This document shows, in pieces, positions 1-5,636 of a stretch of DNA of 6,473 nt. Source of the DNA: Phenylobacterium sp. Lineage in GTDB: Bacteria > Pseudomonadota > Alphaproteobacteria > Caulobacterales > Caulobacteraceae. The stretch covers positions 1-6,473 of the forward strand of contig JANXXA010000192.1 of NCBI GenBank assembly GCA_025350885.1, given 5' to 3'. How positions within the stretch are numbered: position 1 is the stretch's first letter; each line of letters opens with the position of its first letter. Under the pieces are notes generated by a model, which saw nothing but the letters and a program-made list of their open reading frames with translations, searched no databases and was not told where the DNA came from. The translations under genes were made by a program, and so were the position numbers.

Positions 1-1396
1 ACCCGCCGCTTGCACCGGTGCGCCGCAGGATCGGGATCTGGGTGGATTCCTGCGCCAAGGCAATCTGCAGGTGGTGGCCGGGCACCGTCTCATGGTGCGC
101 CAGGGTCCACAGATTGTAGCGCGGCCAGTCGGCGGTTTCCTTGAGGTTGATGTAGAAGGCCGCCGGCCGCGAGCCGTCCAACGAGGCCGAGTTGTAGTAG
201 CCATTGGCCGCGCCGTCCTGGATGAACACCGGCACCCGCCGTACCTCGACCGCAGCCTTCGGCAGGGTGCGGAAGGCGTTCGGCAGGAGCTTGTAGACCT
301 CGCCGATGTGGGCGTTGAGCAGGGCCAGCATCCGCGCGCGACCCTCGTCCGTGGCCGCAAAGACCTGCTCGGGCTGGGTGTTCAGCGCCATCAGCCGCGC
401 CCCGACCGAGCCCTGGCTCATGCCACGACCCTTCAGGATCGCGTCGATCCGCGCGGAGATCTCGGCGACCTGGTCCAGGCCCAGCTGGTGGACCTGCTGC
501 GGGGTGTAGTCGGTGGTGGTCGAGGCCTTCACCGCGTCGGCGTAATAGGCCTCGCCGTGCGGCAGGGACCAGGCGCCGACGTCGGGCCGGGACCGGGCCC
601 TGACGGCCTGCATGGCGGCGATCTGGCGGTCCAGGGCGGGGAAGATCTCGCCGGTGACGATCTTCGTAGCCCGGCCGGCCCAGTCGCCGGCGAGGTTCGC
701 CGCCTTGGCTTTGCGGGCCAGCGAGGTGACCAGGATCGTGGTCTGCGCCGGCTGGTCGCGCAGCGCCTTCATCTGACCGATCGACAGGTCGCAGATGAAC
801 GACGCCGGGATCGCGCCCATCGCCACATCGGATTTCTGGCGGGCGAGGTCCTCATCCATGGCGCGGACGAAGTCGTGCAGGCGCGACAGATAGGCCTCGG
901 CGTCCTCGACCGTGGCGACCTTGTGCTGGCTGTCGAGGAAGTCGGGGATCTCCTGATAGGCGCCCGACTGCTGGCTGATCACATAGGGCCGGAAGTTGCC
1001 GCCAACGTCGCCGAATTTCCATTTGTCGCCGTTGGTGACGGCCTGGGCCTGCTGGTAGAGCACCACGTCCAGATCGACCTTCGACGCCGGCGAAAGCTTT
1101 GAGCGGTCAACGGCTTTGAGGTCCTTGGCCCATTGCCGCGCGCGCTCCAGCCGGCGCGCCCTGGCGGCGTCGGAATTGTCATCGAGCCGGGACTTCAGCG
1201 CCGCGCGTTTGCCGACGTCCAGGCCAAGCCCGGTGGCCCGACGGGGGCTGTCATCGACCAGGGTCTCGAACATGGCGTCGAGTCTGGCGCGCAGCTGGGC
1301 GTCCTGCGACCCGGCCTGGGCCAGGGCCGGCGCGGCGGTCAGCAGCGCCGCCCCGGCGGTGCTGGCGAGGAAGCTTCGGCGATCGAGACTGTTCAT
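1..1396 (-). CDS. DUF885 family Tat-exported metallopeptidase-like protein, C-terminus cut by window edge
   Basis: The frame is open from the ATG at 1396 to base 1, giving 465 residues; the stop and roughly 135 residues lie outside, judging from the 600-residue neighbour. Residues 1-28 form a twin-arginine signal: DRRSFL at 5-10, a hydrophobic alanine/leucine stretch, then an ALA cleavage site near residue 26. The rest matches the DUF885 family (Pfam PF05960). Near the edge is the zinc-site motif HETVPGHH (residues 435-442), preceded by a YNSASLDG segment. The second-helix glutamate seen in the paralog (EGW) would fall just past the edge. The start is supported by AAGGA 8 bases upstream (1405-1409). 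It follows the paralogous gene by 25 bases on the same strand, so the two are probably co-transcribed. Family members are presumed zinc peptidases acting outside the cytoplasm; the substrate is unknown. No frameshift or internal stop is seen. The family call is firm; the peptidase activity is inferred from the motif. Confidence 0.93.
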   Translation of the reverse strand, partial: MNSLDRRSFLASTAGAALLTAAPALAQAGSQDAQLRARLDAMFETLVDDSPRRATGLGLDVGKRAALKSRLDDNSDAARARRLERARQWAKDLKAVDRSKLSPASKVDLDVVLYQQAQAVTNGDKWKFGDVGGNFRPYVISQQSGAYQEIPDFLDSQHKVATVEDAEAYLSRLHDFVRAMDEDLARQKSDVAMGAIPASFICDLSIGQMKALRDQPAQTTILVTSLARKAKAANLAGDWAGRATKIVTGEIFPALDRQIAAMQAVRARSRPDVGAWSLPHGEAYYADAVKASTTTDYTPQQVHQLGLDQVAEISARIDAILKGRGMSQGSVGARLMALNTQPEQVFAATDEGRARMLALLNAHIGEVYKLLPNAFRTLPKAAVEVRRVPVFIQDGAANGYYNSASLDGSRPAAFYINLKETADWPRYNLWTLAHHETVPGHHLQIALAQESTQIPILRRTGASGG

Positions 1397-1404
1397 TTTT
1401 CAGA

Positions 1405-1409
1405 TCCTT
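1405..1409 (-). promoter_or_regulatory. Ribosome binding site of the downstream DUF885 gene
   Basis: AAGGA on the minus strand lies 8 bases before the ATG at 1396, inside the 25-base gap between the two DUF885 genes. It supports this start, which places the Tat motif at residues 5-10. The gap is too short to hold a usual promoter or terminator, which favours one transcript for both genes. Confidence 0.7.
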
Positions 1410-1421
1410 GACGGCTTGTTC

Positions 1422-3224
1422 TCAGGTTCTTCGTGCGGTGATGTAGGTGTCGACGACGCGTTCCAGCACCGTCAGCGGCATGGAGCCGGCGAGCAGCACC
1501 GCGTCGTGGAACTGGCGGATGTCGAAGCGCGGCCCCAGCGCGGCCTTGGCCTTGGCGCGCAGCCGCAGGAGGGTCAGTTTGCCGACCATATAGCTGCAGG
1601 CTTGGCCGGGATTGACGCTGTAGCGTTCGATCTCCTGACCGGCGAGCGCAATGGGATCACCCTCGATGCCGCTCAGCGTCTCGACCGCCTTCTCGCGACT
1701 CCAGCGCAGGGCGTGGATGCCGGTATCGACCACCAGCCGGCCGGACCGCAGCAACGCGTCGTGGATGTAGCCAAGCTCGCCCGCCGGATCGGTGGCGTAG
1801 ACCCCCATCTCCTGGGCCAGCTGTTCCGAATAGAGCGCCCAGCCCTCGATATAGGCCCCGAAGCCGCCGGCCTTGCGCAGCATCGGCAGGTCGGCCTGCT
1901 GCTGCAGGGTCCCCTGCAGGTGGTGGCCGGGAATGCCCTCGTGAAAGGTGGTCGTCGGCATGTCCCAATAGGGCGCTTCCCCGGTGTCGCGCAGGTTCAG
2001 CCAGTAGATGCCGGGCCGGGTCCCGTCGAGGCTGCCGTTGGTATAGTGGGTCGAGGCGCCGGCTTCGGTGGCCGGCGGGATCCGCCGGATCTCCAGCGGG
2101 GTCTTGGGCAGCATGCCGAAATACTGCGGCAGCCGCTTCTGCATCGCCTGAACCAGCAGGTTGAGGTCGGCGATTTCCTTGGCTTTTCCGGCGTCGGTGT
2201 TTGGGTAGATATATTTCGGATCCTTGAACAGGGCGCCGTAGCGCTCGCCCACCGCGCCCTGGCTCATGCCGATCTTGCGGAACAGCACATCGGCGCGGGC
2301 GGTGAGCTCGGCGGTGACCTCCAGACCGATCCTGTGGACCTCGACGGGCGTCAGGGTCGTCGTCGTCTGGGTCTGTAGCGCCATCGTATAGAACGCCTCG
2401 CCGCCCGGCAGGCGCCAGACCCCGGCGTCGTGAACGGCCTTTCCCTTCAGGCTTTCCAGCAACGCCATCTGCCGTTCCAGCGCCGGCAGCACCCTGGCGG
2501 AATAGACCGCCGTCGCGCGCGCCGCCCAGTCGCCGGCGACGCCCTTGGCCCGGGCGCGGTCCGCCAGGGATGCGATCAGGCTCGACTGCTCCGGCGCGGC
2601 TTGCAGGACCTTCATCTGGCCCAGCGCGCCGGCGATGGCGAAGTCCGGCGGGATCACCCCCAGGCCGATGTCGTGGCGCGCGCGCTCCAGTTCGTCGTCC
2701 ATCAGCCGGGCAAATTCGCCAAGCCGCGCCACATAGGCTTCGCAGTCGGCGGCGGTCTCGATGGTGTGCTGGCTGGCCAGGAAATCGGGGACGGAACTGT
2801 AGGCGCCGTCGATCTGGCTCAGCACATAGGGCGCGGTCCCCGAACCGTAGGCAAAGCGCCGGGCGATGCGATCCTGGCTCTGCAGGTCGTAGAGCACGGA
2901 GTCGTAGTTTACCGCCGCCATGCCGGTCAGCGGCTTGCGCGGAATGGCTTTCAGCCGCGCGAGGTTCTCCGCGGTCTGCCGCTTGTTGCGCGCCAGATCG
3001 GCCAGCGAGCTCTTGTGCAGCTGTGATTTCGCCGACGCCCGCGCGCCGGTGTCGAGGCCCAGCGAGGTGGCCAGTTCCGGGTTTTCGTCGAGCGACTGGG
3101 CGAAGACGTCGTCGAGCGCCTTGGTCAGTCTGGCTTCGGCGCCGGGCGCGTCTGGCGCCTTGGCGGCTCCAGCCAGCGCGACCGACGCGCCGGCGGTGAG
3201 AAGGACGTTGCGGCGGTTGAGCAC
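1422..3224 (-). CDS. DUF885 family Tat-exported metallopeptidase-like protein (complete)
   Basis: A 600-residue protein starting at GTG 3224, chosen because AGGAG sits 7 bases upstream (3232-3236) and because this start puts a twin-arginine signal at the N-terminus (NRRNVLL at 3-9, then an Ala-rich hydrophobic stretch to about residue 23). The frame stays open to an ATG at 3371, but that 649-residue version would bury the signal behind 49 Pro/Arg-rich residues and fill the divergent promoter region. The body is full-length DUF885 (PF05960). It has HEGIPGHH at 428-435, YIEGWALYSE at 458-467 with E460 as a likely further zinc ligand, and a C-terminal RYSVNPGQACSYMVGK segment. By family knowledge it is probably a zinc-dependent peptidase; the motif positions are seen, the activity is inferred. 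It aligns with the next gene downstream over nearly all of the visible length, for example GAYxxxPDFLxSQH, GQMKxL, AGDWAxRAT and GMSQGxVG, so the pair arose by duplication. The substrate is unknown. Confidence 0.94.
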   Translation of the reverse strand: MLNRRNVLLTAGASVALAGAAKAPDAPGAEARLTKALDDVFAQSLDENPELATSLGLDTGARASAKSQLHKSSLADLARNKRQTAENLARLKAIPRKPLTGMAAVNYDSVLYDLQSQDRIARRFAYGSGTAPYVLSQIDGAYSSVPDFLASQHTIETAADCEAYVARLGEFARLMDDELERARHDIGLGVIPPDFAIAGALGQMKVLQAAPEQSSLIASLADRARAKGVAGDWAARATAVYSARVLPALERQMALLESLKGKAVHDAGVWRLPGGEAFYTMALQTQTTTTLTPVEVHRIGLEVTAELTARADVLFRKIGMSQGAVGERYGALFKDPKYIYPNTDAGKAKEIADLNLLVQAMQKRLPQYFGMLPKTPLEIRRIPPATEAGASTHYTNGSLDGTRPGIYWLNLRDTGEAPYWDMPTTTFHEGIPGHHLQGTLQQQADLPMLRKAGGFGAYIEGWALYSEQLAQEMGVYATDPAGELGYIHDALLRSGRLVVDTGIHALRWSREKAVETLSGIEGDPIALAGQEIERYSVNPGQACSYMVGKLTLLRLRAKAKAALGPRFDIRQFHDAVLLAGSMPLTVLERVVDTYITARRT

Positions 3225-3231
3225 GGGCGAA

Positions 3232-3236
3232 CTCCT
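3232..3236 (-). promoter_or_regulatory. Ribosome binding site that fixes the GTG start of the upstream DUF885 gene
   Basis: AGGAG on the minus strand lies 7 bases before the GTG at 3224. It is the best Shine-Dalgarno match around any candidate start of this gene, and it agrees with the position of the twin-arginine signal peptide. It argues against the in-frame ATG codons further upstream (3371 and 3350). Confidence 0.75.
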
Positions 3237-3255
3237 GCGGGGTAACTGGCCGCAA

Positions 3256-3284
3256 GGCTTAGGGGGTCGCGGCCCACGCGCCAA
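3256..3284 (-). promoter_or_regulatory. Weak sigma-70-like promoter candidate for the DUF885 pair
   Basis: On the minus strand TTGGCG (3279-3284) and TAAGCC (3256-3261) are separated by exactly 17 bases. Transcription would begin about 25 bases before the GTG start at 3224, a sensible leader length. The -35 box is fair, but the -10 box matches TATAAT poorly, and in DNA this GC-rich such a match can occur by chance. Confidence 0.22.
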
Positions 3285-3302
3285 GACCGCGGGGTGGAAA
3301 AT

Positions 3303-3325
3303 CCGGGGCTGCGGCCTGTCCCCGG
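3303..3325. repeat. Short GC-rich inverted repeat in the divergent region
   Basis: CCGGGG (3303-3308) and CCCCGG (3320-3325) are perfect reverse complements with 11 bases between them. The repeat lies between the two divergent genes, where an operator might sit, or it could form a small hairpin in the plus-strand leader about 45 bases before the serine hydrolase start. Six-base GC-only arms are common by chance at this composition, so a function is only a possibility. Confidence 0.35.
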
Positions 3326-3369
3326 GTGAGATATGCCAATCGTCTCGCATGTTGGGGGCGCCGAATTCC

Positions 3370-4419
3370 ATGATCCTTCCAAAACTGCCGCCGCAACCTG
3401 CCGGGGTCGCCTGGCCGACCGCGGCGTGGCCGCAAGGGGCCCTGCCCGCCGGGCTGGCGCAGACGCCCTTCGCGCGGCTGATGGACGCGGCGTTCGCCGG
3501 GCCCTCGACCCCCGATCTCGGCGAAACCCATGCCGTGGTGATCGTACAGGGCGGACAACTGGTCCACGAACGCTACAACACAGGTTTCGGGCCGGACGCG
3601 ACCTATCCGTCCTGGTCGATGGCCAAGAGCATCACCCACGCCCTGGTGGGCCTGGCGGTCGGCGACGGGCGGCTCGACATCCAGGCGCCGGCCGATGTTC
3701 CCGAATGGCGTGCGCCCGGCGATCCGCGCGGCGCGATCACGCTTGACCAGCTGCTGCGCATGTCGAGCGGCCTGCAATGGGTGGAGGAATACCTGCCCGA
3801 CCGGCCGTCGGACGTGATCGCCATGCTGTTCGGCGCGGGCCAGCACGACGTGGCCGGGTTCGCCGCGAGCGTGCCGCTGGCGCAGGCCCCCGACAGCACA
3901 TTCTACTATTCCAGCGGCACGACCAATATCGTCGTCCGGGCGCTGGCCCGGGCGCTCGACCTCGCCGGTCCGGACTTCGAGGCGTTCATGGGAACCCGGC
4001 TGTTCGAACCTTTGGGCATGACCAGCCCGATCCCCAGGTTCGACGCGGCGGGAACCTTCATCGGCTCGTCCTATTGCTACGCCAGCGCGCGCGATTTCGC
4101 CCGCTTCGGCCTGCTCTATCTACGCGACGGGAACTGGGGGGGCCGCCGCCTGCTGCCGGAAGACTGGGTCGACTATGCGCGGACGCCGACCTTTCAGCAG
4201 CCTGGCGCCGAGGCTGACAGCGGCTATGGCGCCCACTGGTGGCTGGATATCGCCGGTCCCGGGTCGTTCTCGGCCAATGGCTATGAGGGGCAATACACGG
4301 TCTGCGTTCCCGAGCTGGATCTGGTGCTGGTTCGCCATGGCGTGACGTCGGCTGACCAGAAGGACGCCTTGAAGGGCTGGGTCGCGGCGGTCGTCGACAG
4401 CTTCCGGCAGGCGGCTTGA
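3370..4419 (+). CDS. Serine hydrolase of the beta-lactamase/NylB-like family (COG1680)
   Basis: A 349-residue protein with the class C beta-lactamase fold. The nucleophile motif SMAK is at residues 83-86 (S83 acylated, K86 as base), in a WSMAKSITHALVG context. The second motif, YSS, is at 180-182 (Y180), and ANGYEGQY at 302-309 sits where the family has its third active-site strand. LDQLLRMSSGLQW and LFEPLGM are also typical. Relatives include esterases, 6-aminohexanoate-dimer hydrolase and D-amino-acid peptidases, so the substrate is open; the SMAK/YSS pattern resembles NylB-type proteins more than true penicillinases. No signal peptide is seen, so it is probably cytoplasmic. The ATG at 3370 is used; an in-frame ATG at 3349 is possible. 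Neither has a strong ribosome binding site (only GGGGG at 3354-3358). It is divergent from the DUF885 pair, and its stop overlaps the flavoprotein start, which implies an operon. Confidence 0.9.
   Translation: MILPKLPPQPAGVAWPTAAWPQGALPAGLAQTPFARLMDAAFAGPSTPDLGETHAVVIVQGGQLVHERYNTGFGPDATYPSWSMAKSITHALVGLAVGDGRLDIQAPADVPEWRAPGDPRGAITLDQLLRMSSGLQWVEEYLPDRPSDVIAMLFGAGQHDVAGFAASVPLAQAPDSTFYYSSGTTNIVVRALARALDLAGPDFEAFMGTRLFEPLGMTSPIPRFDAAGTFIGSSYCYASARDFARFGLLYLRDGNWGGRRLLPEDWVDYARTPTFQQPGAEADSGYGAHWWLDIAGPGSFSANGYEGQYTVCVPELDLVLVRHGVTSADQKDALKGWVAAVVDSFRQAA
4416..4419 (+). other. TTGA start/stop overlap joining serine hydrolase and flavoprotein
   Basis: The four bases TTGA contain the TTG start of the flavoprotein and the TGA stop of the serine hydrolase in different frames. 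Such overlaps usually allow terminating ribosomes to restart on the next gene, which would offset the rare start codon and the poor ribosome binding site. The reading depends on TTG 4416, not GTG 4437, being the true start. Confidence 0.6.
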
Positions 4420-5636
4420 AAGCCGTCGCCGCCGCCGTGGCCGTCATCGGCGGCGGGCCGGCGGGGCTGATGGCCGCCGAGGTGCTGGCCGGCGCCGGCT
4501 GCGCGGTCACCGTCTATGACCGCATGCCCTCGGTCGGCCGCAAGCTGCTGATGGCCGGTCGCGGCGGGCTGAACCTGACCCACTCCGAACCGATGCAGCC
4601 GTTCATGGCGCGCTATGGCGCCGCCGCCGGATGGCTGGCCTCCAGGATCGACGCCTTTCCGCCGGATGCCCTGATCGCCTGGGCTGAGGGCCTGGGGCAG
4701 ACGACCTTCGTCGGCTCGTCCGGCCGCATCTTCCCAAAGGCTTTGAAGGCCTCTCCCCTGCTCCGCGCCTGGCTGGCTCGGCTGCGGGACCTAGGCGTCG
4801 AGGTCCGTCCGCGCCACGACTGGACCGGCTGGAACGCCAAGGGCCAGCTTTGCTTCACCACGCCGCGGGGCGAGGTCGCCGTGGCCCCCGACGCCACCGT
4901 CCTGGCGCTGGGCGGCGCGAGCTGGCCGAAGCTCGGGTCCAACGGCGCCTGGGCGCAGGTGCTCGGCGCGGCCGGCGTCGCGGTCGTCCCGCTGCAAGCC
5001 GCCAACGCCGGCTTCGACGTGGCCTGGAGCGACATCCTGCGCGACCGCTTCGCGGGTCATCCGCTGAAAGGCGTGGCGATCACCTTCGGCCGGGTCCGGG
5101 TGCGGGGCGAGGCCATGGTCACCCGCCACGGGCTGGAGGGCGGGGCGATCTACGCCCTGTCGGCGGCGCTCCGCGATGCCATCGCGAAAGACGGGTCGGC
5201 GCGTCTCTGGATCGACCTTCGGCCCGACGCCAGCGCCGACCAGCTGTCCGCGAAGATCGGCCAGCAGCCGGCCAACCAATCCACCGCCAACCGCCTGCGC
5301 AAGGCGCTGCATCTCACCCCGCTGGAGACCAACCTGCTGCGCGAGGCGCACGGCAAGGACTTGCCGGCCGACCCGGCGGCGATGGCCACAGCCATCAAGG
5401 GCGCGCCGCTGACGCTCACCGCCATGCGGCCGATCGACCGCGCAATCTCGACCGCCGGCGGCGTGGCGCGGGGCGCGGTCGACGACGACCTGATGCTGAT
5501 CGCGCGTCCCGGGGTGTTCGTCGCCGGCGAGATGCTGGACTGGGAGGCGCCGACCGGGGGCTATCTGCTGCAGGCAAGCTTGGCTACCGGCGCGGCGGCC
5601 GCGCGCGGGGTTCTGCGCCGGCTGGCGATCAGCTGA
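4416..5636 (+). CDS. FAD-dependent flavoprotein, PP_4765-type branch of the HI0933/YhiN superfamily
   Basis: A 406-residue protein with an N-terminal dinucleotide-binding fold: VIGGGPAGLMAAE around residues 10-22 (GxGxxG at 12-17) and an acidic residue, D35, at the end of the second strand to hold the ribose. MAGRGGLNLTHSEP (46-59), FVGSSGRIFPKALKASPLLR (98-117) and LALGGASWPKLGSNG (163-176) are the marks I associate with the PP_4765-type flavoproteins (TIGR03862). The related HI0933 proteins have a GGGRCNxTN-like segment instead. The C-terminal GVFVAGEMLDWEAPTGGYLL (366-385) closes the FAD site. It is probably a cytoplasmic oxidoreductase of unknown substrate. The TTG start at 4416 overlaps the previous stop as TTGA, and the ribosome binding site is weak (AGG at 4409-4411), so translational coupling is likely. 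GTG 4437 is an alternative in-frame start but would cut into the first strand. The 3' end overlaps the convergent dioxygenase by 8 bases. Confidence 0.9.
   Translation: MKAVAAAVAVIGGGPAGLMAAEVLAGAGCAVTVYDRMPSVGRKLLMAGRGGLNLTHSEPMQPFMARYGAAAGWLASRIDAFPPDALIAWAEGLGQTTFVGSSGRIFPKALKASPLLRAWLARLRDLGVEVRPRHDWTGWNAKGQLCFTTPRGEVAVAPDATVLALGGASWPKLGSNGAWAQVLGAAGVAVVPLQAANAGFDVAWSDILRDRFAGHPLKGVAITFGRVRVRGEAMVTRHGLEGGAIYALSAALRDAIAKDGSARLWIDLRPDASADQLSAKIGQQPANQSTANRLRKALHLTPLETNLLREAHGKDLPADPAAMATAIKGAPLTLTAMRPIDRAISTAGGVARGAVDDDLMLIARPGVFVAGEMLDWEAPTGGYLLQASLATGAAAARGVLRRLAIS
5629..5636. other. Palindromic shared stop of two convergent genes
   Basis: The octamer TCAGCTGA is its own reverse complement and reads as a terminal TGA on each strand. 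It ends the flavoprotein at 5636 on the plus strand and the dioxygenase at 5629 on the minus strand. The coding regions therefore overlap by 8 bases. No room remains for an intergenic terminator, so transcription from each side must end inside, or run into, the other gene. Confidence 0.9.

Larger units (their letters stand above)
3225..3369. other. Divergent intergenic region between the DUF885 pair and the serine hydrolase
   Basis: These 145 bases separate two outward-facing genes and must hold the promoters of both transcription units, unless the serine hydrolase is read from further away. It is GC-rich and contains no convincing ORF of its own. A weak minus-strand promoter candidate (3256-3284) and a short inverted repeat (3303-3325) are the only structures I can point to. 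I found no credible sigma-70-type promoter on the plus strand, and the ribosome binding site of the plus-strand gene is weak. Confidence 0.7.

Noticed and set aside
71..1102. A 343-codon plus-strand open frame
   Set aside because: It lies antisense to the DUF885 gene; its product is a low-complexity Arg/Gly/Val/Asp-rich sequence with no family features, as expected from the opposite strand of GC-rich coding DNA.
1116..2378. A 420-codon plus-strand open frame spanning both DUF885 genes
   Set aside because: It crosses the junction of two well-supported minus-strand genes and encodes no recognisable domain. It is a compositional shadow.
1657..3255. A 532-codon minus-strand open frame in another frame of the DUF885 gene
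   Set aside because: Arg/Pro/Gly-rich translation without motifs; the overlapping frame carries the complete DUF885 domain with its zinc motif.
2920..3369. N-terminal extension of the serine hydrolase frame back to 2920
   Set aside because: It would overlap the DUF885 gene by 300 bases, and the added residues are unlike the family. Starts at 3370 or 3349 give a normal length.
3370..4419. Reading the serine hydrolase as an antibiotic-resistance beta-lactamase
   Set aside because: It lacks a signal peptide and a clear KTG motif, and has YSS rather than YxN. It fits the broad COG1680 esterase/amidase group better.
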